This document shows positions 27,532 to 39,598 of a stretch of 64,000 bases of DNA, in pieces. Positions within the stretch are counted from its first letter, which is position 1. The number at the start of each line of letters is the position of its first letter. The position numbers and the translations under genes were made by a program. The stretch comes from Fragum whitleyi (taxonomy: Eukaryota; Mollusca; Bivalvia; Cardiida; Cardiidae), in assembly GCA_948146395.1 (NCBI GenBank), contig OX411549.1, positions 36,726,693 through 36,790,692 of the forward strand. The letters run 5' to 3'. Under the pieces are notes generated by a model, which had not been told where the DNA came from, did not search any database, and worked only from the letters and a program-made list of their open reading frames with translations.

Positions 27532-27611
27532 ATGATTTATTTCAGTTTTTACTTACAATGCACAGCATTGATGAACTATGATTTTAGCCAAATCAACTGT
27601 AGAAAAATTAT

Positions 27612-27862
27612 TCAACCCTTGCCATGCTGAACCCGGAATATTCCTGCCTTGGCAGGAGCTATAGACAAACATCAGTCAGCACATATGTGCAGTCTGATCT
27701 TAGTTCATACCACCTGTAATTCCTTTTTTGAATCCATTAAAGCTGAAAAAATTTTAATTTCAAAATGATTACCTACCCACAATTAATGCATCCAGTGCTT
27801 TGAGCATTTTGATTTTGTTGCAATTTTGCAAAGATTTTTTTATTCAGCTTGAGAAGGGTTAA
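27612..27862 (+). mobile_element. TTAA-type MITE (left copy of duplication)
   Basis: CAACCCTTGCCATGCTGAAC at the left and CAGCTTGAGAAGGGTTAA at the right, with CAGTCAGCACATATGTGCAG inside. The left TTAA has become TCAA. Repeated at about 39138-39388. Confidence 0.7.
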
Positions 27863-28072
27863 TTTATTTTATTTCATCTTTAAATTGAGAAATGATAAAC
27901 AACTAGGGGGTGAACTCTTGTGTTACTTAACAAAATCCTTTTTTCAGAATTGTACTAAAATTAAAGAACTCAAAGTACAAGATTCTCAGAGTAAGTGGCA
28001 ACTACCCGTTGAGAACTGAATTTCATACACAATTTTATCTGGAAAGGCAACTAACATCTAAAACATCTGTTT

Positions 28073-29440
28073 AAACAAGACAAGAGGACCATGATGGTCC
28101 TATATCGCTCACCTTCGTCTCTTTGAGTCCTCCCTTAGCAAAATTAAATGCTTTAAAGATCATAAAATGACCATAAGATTATTCAAAGAAAGACATTATT
28201 CTTTTCTATGATCCATGCATATTTTTCTAGCCTTTTCTAAACCAGTTTCATGTGACCTGGCCAATGTTCTGCCCAAGTTTCATGACTATTGAACCAAATT
28301 TGTGGCCTCTAGAGACTAGACCATAAACATAAATTGTCAGGCCCCTTTTCCTGTGATATGGCATGGATCCTTCCCATTTTCAAAAGGGTTCATCCTTGAG
28401 ACCTGGCCAACATTCTGATCAAGTTCCTTTGAGATTGGGCCATATTTGTGGCCTCTAGTGTGTGAACAAGAAAATTGTCATTAAGGTCCCTTTTACCATG
28501 ATATGGTTTGGATCCTTCCCATATTCCATACGATTCATTCTTGTGACCTGGCCAACATTCTGACCAAGTTTCATGAAGATTCAGACATATTTGAGGCCTC
28601 CAGGGTGTAAACAAGTAAATTGGCATTAAGGCCCCTTTTCCTGTGATATGGCATGGATCCTTCCCATTTCCAAAAGGGTTCCTCCTGGTGACCTGGCAAA
28701 AATTCTGATCAAGTTTCATGAAGATTGGGCCATATTTGTGGCCTCTAGAGTGTAAACAAGAAAATTGGTATGAAGGCCCCTTTTCCCTTGATATGGCATG
28801 GATACTTCCCATTTTCAATAGGGTTCATCCTTGTGACCTAGCAAACATTCTGACCAAGTTTCATGATGATTGGGCCATATTAGTAGCCTCTAGAGTGTAA
28901 ACAAGAAATTTGTCATTAAGACCCCTTTTCCTGTGATATGGTATGGATCCTTCCTATTTTCAATAGGGTTCATCCTTGTGACCTGGCCAACATTCTGACC
29001 AAGTTTCATGAAGATTGGGCCATATTTGTGGCCTCTAGAGTGTAAACAAAAAAATTGTCTTTAAGGCCCCTTTGCCTTGATATGGCATGGATCCTTCCCA
29101 TTTTCATAAGAGTTCATCCTTTTGACCTGGCCAACAATCTGACCAAGTTTCATGAAGATTGGGCCATATTTGTGGCCTCTAGAGTGTAAACAAGAAAATT
29201 GTCCTTTAGGCCCCTTTTCCCTTGATATGGCATGGATCCTTACCATTTTCAATAGGGTTCATCCTTGTGACCTTGCCAACAATCTGACCAAGTTTCATAA
29301 GCTTGTATAATATTTGTGGCCTCTACAGTGTAAACACTAAGATTGTTGACATCGGACGACAGACGATGCACGACGGACGACAGACATTCAATGATCACAA
29401 AAGCTCACCTTGAGCATGATGTGCTCAGGTGAGCTAAAAA
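28073..29440 (+). mobile_element. Pearl/Helentron-like element with roughly 145-bp tandem units (copy 1)
   Basis: It begins AAACAAGACAAGAGGACCAT and ends GTGCTCAGGTGAGCTAAAAA. A hairpin (CTCACCTTGAGCA / TGCTCAGGTGAG) precedes the final CTAA. Seven to eight units repeat AAGTTTCATGAAGATTGGGC and GTGGCCTCTAGAGTGTAAAC. The minus-strand frames here are repeat readings. Confidence 0.78.
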
Positions 29441-31667
29441 TTAAGACTTATGCATGAAAAAGGTAACAAGTATGGCATTTCAAAAAGTAATGTCTTATGC
29501 AGGCTGAATCAACCTAGTGGTAAGTAATTCAAGTTGTGTACATAAAGATTGGTGCATTCTGATTGGTTGAAAAGTTGGCTTTATTCCTCAATGAAAACAA
29601 TTTTGAGTAAGAAGCTATTTTGTAAGCCTCTGCACCAAGTAGTTCCATTACCAATCTATTTCTAAATTAATAAATCTGAACAGTTTTGGTTTGATATATT
29701 AAAGTATATGATATGAAGACAGTATATATTAATTTCATAGAGTTATGAAACTAAAACCTCATCACACTTGAGTATGAATCCATGTGATTAGATTTTAAGT
29801 TTCATACCTCAATGCAATCAACAAATACTCTCTTCATCTATTAGGTAAGCAACTTTCATCCTTTTTATGCTAGCATTTTGATGGTATATTTCTGATGCTC
29901 ACAAAGCCTTGGTGAGCAGTCTAGATAAGATCAGCCTGTATATATGAGCAGTCTGATCAAGGTCTACACTACCAGCTTTCTACTTAATCATTGTTGAAAA
30001 AACTTAATCAAGACAGTTTAAGTCCTACCTCAAAGTAAGGATTCCCATTTTTCATTATAGGCGAACGTTGTTGAAAAGAAGAAATTGCATGGTACACGCT
30101 ATTTCTTCTTTTCAACAAATTACTCCAACAAATTAAGCTGCCTTACAAAATACTACTAGATATAGTTCCGCAAGAAAGAGAGAGGTCCGAGAAACCGTTA
30201 TCTCCTATCATTTTCATTGTAAAGTTGATCTTTGATCACTCACTTGAAATTGCAGGTCTATACAAGCAAATGTTTTCGTCCACAATTTTTGAAGTGAAAA
30301 GAAAGACATTTTTGATAAGGGTTGAAATTGAAACTTTCCTGCAGAGCTACAAATAGAGGGGGTATTTTGAAGTTTAGATCAAAGTATTTGGATAATTATA
30401 GCACAAACCCTATTTTGATTGTACTCATTTGAATCATCTTGTCCAGACGATTCAAATGAGTACCCACAACATAGAGTTTCATTAAGAAATAAAGATTAAA
30501 GACTGGCTTTACCACCTATTATCTGTACATTTGCTTTCCTGGGCAAATACATTTCAGAATATTCTCATTTGAGTCTATCAGACTCCTAACTTGCAAAATG
30601 AAGAAGTCCAAGCTGGTAAACAAGGAGTCTCAGACTCACAGACTCCCCTTAGTGTCCAACCCTGCATTATACTGCCTCTGCCTTAAAGCGTTTTGAGGCC
30701 CATAGTCTTGGTCTTTTCTGCAGGGTTTGAAATTAACTATGTCCCTGCATCCCAAAATATTAGGATTCCTTCAGGATCCTCCTACAGTGTTTATTCTAGG
30801 CATGGGGATTGGGTGATTCCCCCACTTTTTTCAAAGATCTTTCATATTTTCTGGATTTTTTACTATAACCAAAGAGCATGAATTACCACATTTCTCAATT
30901 GCATCAATTTTCGTGTTGAAATCCCCCACATTTTTGAAACCTAGAATAAACACTGCTCCTATATTTTAAGAATTTAGAAGTTCTTTCAATCAGGATCCAA
31001 CATTTACAAACCAGGGCCCTTTAACTCCACTCTGTTCCTTAAAAATGTAAGGAACAGAGCGGAGTTATAGAACCTTGGCTTAGAAAAATATGAGAACATA
31101 TTGTTGACCTATGTTTTTTCATGCTCTTTCTTTATACCGTAATTTTAATTTTTTAAATGAATAAAGGATCCCTGATTAAATGAAGGGATCCCTGTCATTA
31201 CAATGGGGGATTCCTTCTGACTCACCATTGAAAATCAGTTAATGTTGACCACTGATTTCCCCCTGCAGTACCAAGATTTACGTCCCTGTGATTGTATGCT
31301 TTAGAAAATATTGTTGAAAGAGAAGAATTCATTTGTTACAATAAAATTTCTCCTTTTCCCACATTATTTTCTACCCCAGGCAATGTTTTCTTTTCAAATT
31401 GCACATACAATTTTAATACATGTTCGTTTATCCTTGTGAACTTTGATTCATGGCACATATACCTAAAGGTAATAAAAAGTTACAGCAACATAATCAGAAC
31501 ATCAGAACATAATATTACATAATGTTACATCAGAACATAATATAAATTCTCATCATTCAAAGCATACACTTTTCCTCAAGAAAGTTAATTATACCACACA
31601 TTTTTTACAAAGTATTTAGATGACAAAATGATTTTTATAGCATTCATATGCAACTTCATTACACCAT
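29441..31667. other. SAP30-1 3' flank with repeats
   Basis: It holds a MITE piece at about 29900-29975 (GATCAGCCTGTATATATGAG), an AGAAGAAATTGC hairpin at 30072-30118, a GTACTCATTTGAATC hairpin at 30420-30465, GAGTC-type repeats at 30580-30665, the element at 30786-30954, and a small palindrome at about 31021-31070 (CTCCACTCTGTTCCTTA / AAGGAACAGAGCGGAG). No exon. Confidence 0.5.
30786..30954. mobile_element. AGTGTTTATTCTAGG-TIR MITE
   Basis: AGTGTTTATTCTAGG faces CCTAGAATAAACACT, with GATTCCCCCACTTTTTTC and GAAATCCCCCACATTTTTG near the ends. Another copy is at 33001-33182. Confidence 0.75.
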
Positions 31668-31790
31668 TTAATTGTTTGTGTCAATGTGTTTTTGGTCAAA
31701 GCGACTCTTAAAGTTTTTAGCCATATAGATGAAGTAGGTCAGGGCTTCCTTTTCTACAACCGGGATCGACTTGAAATGCCTGGCTACAGT
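31668..31790 (-). CDS. SAP30L: SAP30-1 exon 4 (Sin3-binding, C-terminus)
   Basis: The acceptor is CCATTTCAG. 40 codons and TAA: TVARHFKSIPVVEKEALTYF, then IYMAKNFKSRFDQKHIDTNN. No clear AATAAA in the next 100 nt. Confidence 0.93.
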   Translation of the reverse strand, partial: TVARHFKSIPVVEKEALTYFIYMAKNFKSRFDQKHIDTNN

Positions 31791-34700
31791 CTGAAATGGA
31801 ACAAACGATTCAACATTTTAAAGCGGAAAAAGTAATGAATTTTAAGCCACGCCCCTTCACCTCTTGCATTGCAGACAGTTTGATTTATTGAATCAACAAT
31901 TTATCTTCATAATATGTATGTGACCCTCCACACAAAATGGGGACAATCTGGAAAGTGTGCAAAGAGTTGACACTAGTCAGACTGCGCATGATGCGCAGGC
32001 TGACTAGGGTCGAAACTTTTTGCATTTGGCTGATGTTCATAACCTAGAATGATGAATCATCTTCCTATGAAAGAATTTGTTAAATGTGATCTCAAATTGA
32101 CCTCTACTGGAAAACAATCTCTTTTTCAAATACGTAACTTGCAAAGTTACTAGGTGTTCCCTTTTTACATAGCAGGTCACAAATGTATGGCCATAGATAT
32201 TAAAGCAAAAGAAAAATTATTGTTAGATGACCTTAACAATGTTTGTTTGTTTGAAGGTTATACTTGGCTTTCAACAATCTTTCAGTTATATTGTGGCAAC
32301 TGGACAACCAAATAATGGATCCCTGGTATTTCTCACACCAGTACTACCATTAGACCCTTTCCTAGCCTCCAGCTGCTATCCCACATAGTTCAATGATTAT
32401 CAACCCTTTGGTGAGACAAATAGTCGGAGAGAATGAGTGTTGCTGTGGGGACATAAACATTGTACAGCTTTAGTTACAATAATTATTCTTATTATGCCCA
32501 TCAATCATAAGAGATTCTTTCTTGTGTGGGTAGACTATCTCTACCTTGTATGCATTCTGCATTGTGTTCAACCATCCAAATCCTTAAAACCTTGGAAATT
32601 TGGGATTAATCTTTATTTCATTCGGATGTGTATAACTTTTCAGTTTACAGAAAAATTGCTGATTACTACATTTTCAAATCTATCTTTTATTCTTAAATCT
32701 AATTTGTCAAGTTAGGTTTATAGTCTGCTTATATGCCATGCACTTACAACAAACTTCACACTTTATACTTGCCCTGGGTTCAGGATGAAGCATTAGGGAA
32801 GTGCTTTCGACATGATACCTTGTTTTGCACATATGTGCACGTGCAAAGCAGGATATCATCTCAAAGCTCTCGCAAAACACTTTTACATCCTGAACACAGG
32901 GCTGTCATCAAATTGACTGTTTACACAAGACACACTTTTGCAGGCACAGCATTTAGTCTTAAATTCTAACAGTACCCATTTATTCATCTATAAACAACCA
33001 GTTTTTATTCTAGGCAGGTGGATTGGGGGATTCCCCCACTTTTTCCAAGAACCCCTATATTTACTAGATTTGTTGGTGGGGGATTTTTTACTATAACATA
33101 ACAGCATGAATTACCACATTTCTCAATGCTTTGATTTTTGCCCTGAAATCCCCCACATTTTTGAAGTCCTAGAATAAACACTAAACAACTAGACCACAGA
33201 CTCAATTTCTGTATGCAACATAGATAAAGTATTGGATGTGTCCAGGACTAACATATACAGTCAATCTTGCTTAAGCGACCACGTCTATTAAGCAACCATT
33301 TTTATTTAGAGACTGTTTTCAAAATCCCCTTCTTTAAATCAAAATATCTGAAAAATAGGTATCACTGGTGAACAAATATTGTAAATAAATCCTATGCTGT
33401 TAAAAGCTTACCAGAATCATCTCAATAAGACGATTCTGTTGAGTTTTTACAGCATAGATTTCTAGAAAAGTTCACTATAACATACATATTTGATCAAAAT
33501 CATATTCCTTAATTGTAAAAAAACATGTATTAAGCGACCATTTTCTTCAAAGACAGCTTTTTGGTGCTCCCATTCCTGGTCACTTAATACAAGTTTTACT
33601 GTAATATCTTTAATATTTACATATACATGCACAGATCAATGCAGGGGTCACCCAATGCCATAACAATGGCATTGGCAAGTGTTTTTTAAAGATAAAATCA
33701 TCAGAAAACAAGATTTGTTAATAAAACACCAATGCCACCAGACAGCATTTTTTCACAAGTTTGACCTTGATTGATAAGTATGACCTTGATTGATGAGCTT
33801 GACCTTGATTGATGAGCTTGACCTTGATTGATGAGCTTGACCTTGATATAAAATGATGTGCATCAATAAGATTTGTCTCTATAACAAATACAAACATTGT
33901 TTCTCAAATACTTTGCAGTAACAGAAAAATGTTCCTAGGTTAAGTTTCAGAAAGAAAGATAGACAGACACCAGTGAAAACAACATGTCTCCGGTGAATAG
34001 ATGTGGGGGGCTTAAAAATCACAATTCAATAACATTATGATCACAATGATATTTGTAAGATAAAACTAAAGTAGAACAAAAGATGTTTGTAAAACAATTA
34101 TGCCCCCCATAAAAGCAGGTGAATGGCCTATTCTTTGTCAATCAACAAAGGGCAATAACTTACAAAATGACTAATAGTTATGGTTCTTGCATAATGCACT
34201 TCTCCTCATTGAGATCTATCCACCTAAAGAATTCTCATGATTCTAGCTTGCATTCTTTTTGAGACATGCTCCGGACAAAATTCTATGGACCAACGGAACG
34301 ACAGGCAAACCGACAACTGCAAAGCAACATACCCCCTTTTCTTCAAACGGGGAATAAATAATGAGATTTTCAGATATATCGCAAGCTTTGAAAGTCTAAT
34401 ACAGATGGCTCAGCACACAACAGTTGTAACTGCCTATCAACGTATAGGGAGTTACAACTGTTTTATGTTAGCCATAGATATAGGGTTACTACATGTACTT
34501 ACATCTGAGAGTTGGGCCTTGTTCATGCCAGGCCTGGCAGGGAGTTTATAATGTCTCTTATATCTTCGTAAAGTATTCACCGGCATTTGGAAAAAGTCAA
34601 TCTGAAATCAAACACAGAATGTTTACTATCGTCTGTGTTCTGCTAAAATCTCGTAACTACAGCTTGTTTAAAGCTGTAGTTAAGAGGTTTTGGTAAAAAA

Positions 34701-37455
34701 TCGACAATATGCAGCTTAAGTTTTGACAAAAAATTTTGTGTTTTGTGTGTATTTCACTTTTAGCAGTATTTCTGTTAACTCACTGCTGTTGCTGCACCTC
34801 AAGGGCTTGTGCTAATGTTTGAAATTAGGGAGTTGTTGACCCCTTAACCATTAAACTCTTGTGGTCAAAACAGATTTTAATGGGGTCAAAAGAAGAGAAA
34901 GAGCAAATCATGAGTAGAACTTTGTAGTTTTAAGAGTCAATTGACCTTTTCTTGTAAAGATAGGAAGCAAGCAAATGATTTGTTATTTTTAGATAGTATG
35001 TATGATGCACAATGACCCCCTTGGAAGAAATTTCTTAGGGTCAAAATAAGATATCAGTTTTTTTTAGTTTGGTTGTGAGAAAAGCTTAAACTTGTTATAG
35101 TCAAACCTGTGTTAAACAAGCACCCATCTAAAAAGCGCTTGCATAAGACAGGTGCTTGCTTAATACAGGTCAATTTTAGTGCAATTTGTTCATTTGGGAA
35201 CTCAGAGTGGCCTCTTACTGAAAACAGGTGACTGCAAACACAGGTTTGACTATAATCGCTCTCTGACACTCAATTCAGTGGTTTTAACTCCACTAGGACT
35301 GGCTATAAAGGGTTTTGCCAATACTACAGTGGTGCTCAAACCATGGACCTTCAGGTCACTTGTCAATCGCCTTTACCACTAGGATAAGAGTTTAGGGTCT
35401 CAATGATACCAACCTCTGGAATGTCCTCATCTCCATCAGGTGACCCGTCACCGTCGTCACTATCTCGTCTCTTACGCTTGATTCTTACACTCTGGATCAT
35501 GTTTTTGTGATAATCACAGATATAGATATGGTTAACCTGAAAGCAAATTTATTACCACAAATATATTACCCAGGATTTATAGGATCTTGCATGAGATTTT
35601 ATTTGAGACAAGCTGATCTTAACTGAGTTAAGAATTGGAGTGTTATTAAGCAAGCCAAGGCTTGCTTAATAACTTTCTATTCTAGACAAGGTTAAGATCA
35701 TTTTGTCTCAAATAAAGTATCAAAACACATGATGATGATGATGATGATGTTGATTTACTGTTCAAGAAATGAAAGGTTAATCCATCTTTCATTAAAAATA
35801 ATTGACCAATCCATTTGTTTAGTTTAATGCAAAATTCTGTCAAAATATGGAAAAAATATATTGGCCAATTTCTCAGATTTGCCAGGGTTTTCCATGACCC
35901 CCTGTTTCTTTGAATTTGGACCCCCCCTTTTTTTAAATGAACCCCCCACCCCATTGTCAAAGAAATATTCTTTATCTAGTTCAAAAGGGGTCATAATTTG
36001 GCAAAATGACCCCCAGTTTTGAACATACAGGGAAAACTCTGCTTGCAATTATTGCTAGCGATCTTTGAAAGAAAACCATCTTAATATTGGTGAGGAAGTA
36101 ATATGGAAAAGAATAATTTGCTTTTAACAAGCATTCTCCTATTCAACCATTCTACCTTCCGACTACAGTAATTTACTTTTAGCTTGAAAGCCTTGATTTC
36201 ATGACTTTAGAGTCCAAGTCCGCTAGACTTGTCAATGACCTCTCCTGTTTCCATTCTGACGAATACCGGCGAATACCGGCGTCAATGAATGCTCAGCTGC
36301 AGGTGCTGGATCATGTAAGATTATATGGTGAAAAGGGGGCACTATCCGCATAACTCTAAAACTAGAGCTGTTTGGGAAGCTGATTTACTCCACAGGCCTG
36401 AATTTACTGATATGATTGGACAAGAATTTAAGTGAATGAATAAATGAATGAATGTTTTTTTTTCCAAGTAAATAAGTGTTTTTTAGTGTTGCATGCTGAA
36501 ATTTTTCTGACCTACACCAGTTCAATACATCTTTCCATCCAATCACAATAATTTTGTGTGTTCTGATAATGGGTAACCAAAGCAACATTCCGGAGAAATT
36601 TGGTTTATATCCATCAGTGAGGTTCTGAGAAAATGATTTTTAAAGTTTCCACTACATAACATATAGAGAAATGACCATCACCTATAAAAGAATATTTTTC
36701 ATCTGATGACAATATTTTTTTTAGACTGATGAAGGGTCAAGAAAGGGATATTCCAGTGAAATTTGGTTGATATCCATCAGTTAGATTCTTTGAAAATGAT
36801 TTTTAAATTTGCCACTATATACCAAATAAAGAAATGACTTCCACCCATAACATTCAATTTTCATCCAATCGCAATAATTTCTTGTAAACTGACAAAGGGC
36901 TACTCAAGGAGTATATGGAAATCAGTCTCACCCATTAAAGCCATGTTTTTATTGGATCAAAAATCTTTGAATAGTTTTGAAAGAGGATCACCCAAGGATC
37001 ATTCCTGTGAAGTATGGCTTGTATTCATCCAGTAGTTTCTGAGGTGAAGATTTGAAAATTAAAAGTTTACAAGCAGACATACTGTCGCACACGAGACATA
37101 CACTAAAAGCTAAAAATGCCTTCAGTGATACCCCTCTTGTGTTGACGAACACGTGATTAGTTTCATGAGATAAAACCACAGTTAACACAACCGTGCTACA
37201 CCAACAAGAACAACGCCAAGCTGATGGCAATACCATTAGTTTTTTTTCCCCGAAAACAATCAAGCTACAAATAGTTTTACTTACTCTGTCGTTCCTGACA
37301 AGTCTCAGTCGTCTTTGAAGCACTGTTTTCTGTATACGTTTACTATAGCTAGCGTTGCCTGCCCGTCTGTGGCAGCTGACAGATCCTTCGATTAAACAAC
37401 ACACTTGGTTTTGTTCTACTGATCTCGGCTCTACACCTGTACTGTACCCATTCAT
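31668..37455 (-). CDS. SAP30L: SAP30-type Sin3-HDAC corepressor subunit, copy 1 (complete, four exons)
   Basis: SAP30/SAP30L are nuclear subunits of the Sin3-histone deacetylase complex that bind Sin3 and nucleic acid. Exons 37285-37455, 35414-35536, 34503-34601 and 31668-31790, all phase 0, give 171 codons plus TAA. The start MNGYST matches the family's MNGF start. A C2CH zinc finger is formed by C20, C28, C64 and H67, spaced 8/36/3 as in SAP30L. GNASYSKRIQK and YICDYHKNMIQSVR are family signatures. A basic stretch (KRKRR) then an acidic run (DSDDGDGSPDGDED) follow. The Sin3-binding part has VNTLRRYKRHYKLPARPG and VARHFKSIPVVEKEALTYFI. The sequence reads closer to SAP30L than SAP30 from memory; invertebrates usually have one gene for both. 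Confidence 0.94.
32262..32413 (-). mobile_element. SINE fragment, reverse orientation
   Basis: CTTTCAACAATCTTTCAGTT and GGTATTTCTCACACCAGTAC are the inverse of the V-SINE-like body. It lies in SAP30-1 intron 3 and is duplicated at about 43583-43734. Confidence 0.75.
33001..33182. mobile_element. AGTGTTTATTCTAGG-TIR MITE, second copy
   Basis: TTTTTATTCTAGGCAGGTGG faces GAAGTCCTAGAATAAACACT. Same family as 30786-30954. Duplicated at about 44322-44503. Confidence 0.72.
33761..33846 (+). repeat. Minisatellite, 19-20 bp unit
   Basis: GACCTTGATTGATGAGCTT is repeated about five times. Duplicated at about 45082-45167 with the same number of units. Confidence 0.85.
34405..34475. repeat. ATGGCTCAG hairpin MITE, SAP30-1 intron 2/3 edge
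   Basis: ATGGCTCAGCACACAACAG pairs with the right arm ending TATGTTAGCCAT. It lies 28 nt beyond the donor of exon 3 and is duplicated at 45726-45796. Confidence 0.8.
34503..34601 (-). CDS. SAP30L: SAP30-1 exon 3 (Sin3-binding, first part)
   Basis: The acceptor is TTGATTTCAG-type (GATTTCAG) and the donor TCAGAT|GTAAGT. 33 codons: IDFFQMPVNTLRRYKRHYKL, then PARPGMNKAQLSD. Confidence 0.93.
34790..35380. other. SAP30-1 intron 2 repeats
   Basis: A decayed GGGCTTGTGCTAATG element with TGACCCC motifs is at about 34798-35045. A hairpin-bearing repeat around GTCAAACCTGTGTTAAACAA / TGCTTGCTTAATACAGG is at about 35098-35170. Confidence 0.5.
35414..35536 (-). CDS. SAP30L: SAP30-1 exon 2 (zinc finger C half, basic and acidic region)
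   Basis: The acceptor is GCTTTCAG and the donor CCAGAG|GTTGGT. 41 codons: VNHIYICDYHKNMIQSVRIK, then RKRRDSDDGDGSPDGDEDIP and E. It supplies C64 and H67 of the zinc site. Confidence 0.93.
35575..35722. mobile_element. MITE with GAGACAAGCTGATCTTA ends, second copy
   Basis: TTTGAGACAAGCTGATCTTA and AAGATCATTTTGTCTCAAAT are inverted, around TATTAAGCAAGCCAAGGCTT. An ATG microsatellite follows at about 35730-35747. It lies in SAP30-1 intron 1. Confidence 0.75.
36355..37115 (+). mobile_element. Pearl-like tandem array in SAP30-1 intron 1
   Basis: Units of about 180 bp with TTGGTTGATATCCATCAG and AAAATGATTTTTAAA end in ACTAAAAGCTAAAAATG. It is the same array type as 50892-52030 and 62060-63080. 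The left boundary is unclear. Duplicated at about 47676-48436. Confidence 0.65.
37285..37455 (-). CDS. SAP30L: SAP30-1 exon 1 (start, zinc finger N half)
   Basis: 57 codons from ATG to AACGACAGA|GTAAGT. It contains NQVCCLIEGSVSCHRRAGNA and SYSKRIQKTV. An acceptor-like CCTTTTCAG lies 18 nt upstream of the ATG with no intervening stop, so a 5' UTR intron is possible. The family MNG start supports this Met. Confidence 0.93.
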
Positions 37456-37614
37456 AGCAAACTGAACTACTTCTCTGAAAAGGTAAAATGTCTGAATTCA
37501 AAACTAAAAGGCACATTGGGGCTGAGAATCACTATTTTCCAGACAGGGCCAGGGTTTTAGTGTCACATCAACCAAACTGGGTCCCAAGTACTCATTAGTT
37601 AGGCTCATTATTCC

Positions 37615-37685
37615 ATGGCTCAGTGCAAAACGGTTGTAACTCCCTATAGATATATAGGGAGTTACAACTGTTTCGCAATGAGCCA
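37615..37685. repeat. ATGGCTCAG hairpin MITE upstream of SAP30-1
   Basis: ATGGCTCAGTGCAAAACGG pairs with the right arm ending TTTCGCAATGAGCCAT around TGTAACTCCCTATA. It lies 160 nt upstream of the SAP30 start and is duplicated at 48936-49006. Confidence 0.85.
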
Positions 37686-38403
37686 TTAACATGGGTCCTG
37701 GCTTAAGTCTTGGGAGTCTGTTTTAAATGTGGATTATTTTCTTTAGAGCACTCTTCATGTTTTTGTCTAAATATCCAAATATTCCCTGTATCAGACTACA
37801 CAAGATATTGGATAAGATAGGATAAGATAAGATAAGATTTGGAACTGAATAAATATTACGATTTCCGATATATTCAAAAGCGTTTCGTCTTCTCAGTTTT
37901 TATGGCTATTTCTGACAATTCGTTTCATGCAATCGTTCATTTGAATTCAAATTCAGGCTTGCTTTTACTTTTGCAGTCACACAATTTTAGGACAGGGCGA
38001 TTAAAATGTTAATTTACCATAAATAAAAACATACTTTCTACATCTGTCGTTCCTATTTGGGAGGGAAAAGTTGGCAAGACAGCATAACAAACAAACATAA
38101 GCTAACAATTGTCTAAATAGATAAATATACCATGTACCTTTTTGGATCAAATTTCTGAAAAGAATTAAAAACTGTTTGAAACCAAAAATAGATCCCGTCT
38201 CTCTACAGGCGTATAAAAAGGAAACTGCCCTGAGCATTTGTTTTTCATAATATTCTCATATGATCCTGTGAGTCCATCAGACTCTCAACTCAAAATGAAG
38301 GAGTCCCAAATTATAATCAAGGAGTCTCAGACTCTGGATTCCCACCATTTTACCACATTGATGACTAAAATGGACCTACTGCAGCATATTCGGTGTTTGT
38401 TTT

Positions 38404-38548
38404 GTTTGAATGGGGTTTTATGTCGCTTTTAACATTATTTCAGTCGTATCCCGGCAGCTGGAACGCCAAACATTGGATTCCTGGTATTTCTCACACCAGT
38501 ACTACCATCACATCCTTTCCTAGCCTCCAGCTGCTATCCCACATAGGT
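38404..38548 (-). mobile_element. SINE fragment at the duplication boundary
   Basis: GGGGTTTTATGTCGCTTTTA, CTGGTATTTCTCACACCAGT and CCTCCAGCTGCTATCCCACA are the inverse of the V-SINE-like body. Its end is 20 nt from the duplication junction. Duplicated at about 49725-49869. Confidence 0.75.
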
Positions 38549-39598
38549 CTACAAATATGCAGCATTTTCTGTTCCATTCAGAGCATCACTCGGTCATTTC
38601 CGTAAACTGCAACAGACCTCGGATGTATGTAAGGTGGATGGGTATGTAACAAAACTGTGCATTTTGTTAGGCGGAAAATGTGAAAGAATAACTAGCACTA
38701 TAGATATTATCTTTTACAGTAAATAACGGCTGCAAAATCTTAATTTTTGAGAGTGACAAATCATTCTCAAAAATTGAGATTTTGCAGCCATTATTTAAGA
38801 TTCTTGGTTTCACGTCAGTGACTTAAACGAGAAGTGTGGCGACGTCGAATGTTTTCATTCACAGTATCGAGAGCTAACGCCATTTTAACTGACGTCATCA
38901 AATTTTTCCAAGGTTTTCCCGTATTTTTTAAAAATAGTCTGTTTATGTACATCCGAGATTGATCGTGAGATTGGCCGAGTGGTGTTCCGAATGATGACTG
39001 TTCGTTATGGAAGATGAGGGGAGCTATGAGAGAAAATGAGAAGAATATGATTTTCACATGATTTATTTCAGTTTTTACTTACAATGCACAGCATTGATGA
39101 ACTATGATTTTAGCCAAATCAACTGTAGAAAAATTATTCAACCCTTGCCATGCTGAACCCGGAATATTCCTGCCTTGGCAGGAGCTATAGACAAACATCA
39201 GTCAGCACATATGTGCAGTCTGATCTTAGTTCATACCACCTGTAATTCCTTTTTTGAATCCATTAAAGCTGAAAAATTTTAATTTCAAAATGATTACCTA
39301 CCCACAATTAATGCATCCAGTGCTTTGAGCATTTTGATTTTGTTGCAATTTTGCAAAGATTTTTTTATTCAGCTTGAGAAGGGTTTATTTATTTTATTTT
39401 CATCTTTAAATTGAGAAATGAAAAACAACTAGGGGGTGAACTCTTGTGTTACTTAACAAAATCCTTTTTTCAGAATTGTACTTAAATTAAAGAACTCAAA
39501 GTACAAGATTCTCAGAGTAAGTGGCAACTACCCGTTGAGAACTGAATTTAATACACAATTTTGTCTGGAAAGGCAACTAACGTCTAAAACATCTGTTT

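Larger units (their letters stand above)
27044..38568. repeat. Segmental tandem duplication, copy 1 (about 11.5 kb)
   Basis: This segment, from CTGTTCCATTCAGAGCATCA to AATATGCAGCATTTT, is repeated directly at 38569-49889 in the same orientation. The breakpoints share only CT (27044-27045, 38569-38570, 49890-49891). It contains a whole SAP30 gene, repeats, and about 1.1 kb 5' of that gene. It is about 204 bp longer than copy 2 because of several indels, all left of about 31560. Confidence 0.93.

Noticed and set aside
28390..28818. 142-codon minus-strand frame (and its partner at 39917-40246)
   Set aside because: It is a reading of the 145-nt tandem units of a pearl-like element.
32437..32969. 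92- and 78-codon frames repeated at 43758-44290
   Set aside because: Identical in both copies only because the segment was duplicated recently; they lie in SAP30 intron 3 among repeats and show no domain.
36988..37455. 155-codon frame as a single-exon gene
   Set aside because: Only the first 57 codons are SAP30; the rest is intron read-through past the donor GTAAGT at 37284, shown by the next exon joining in frame.
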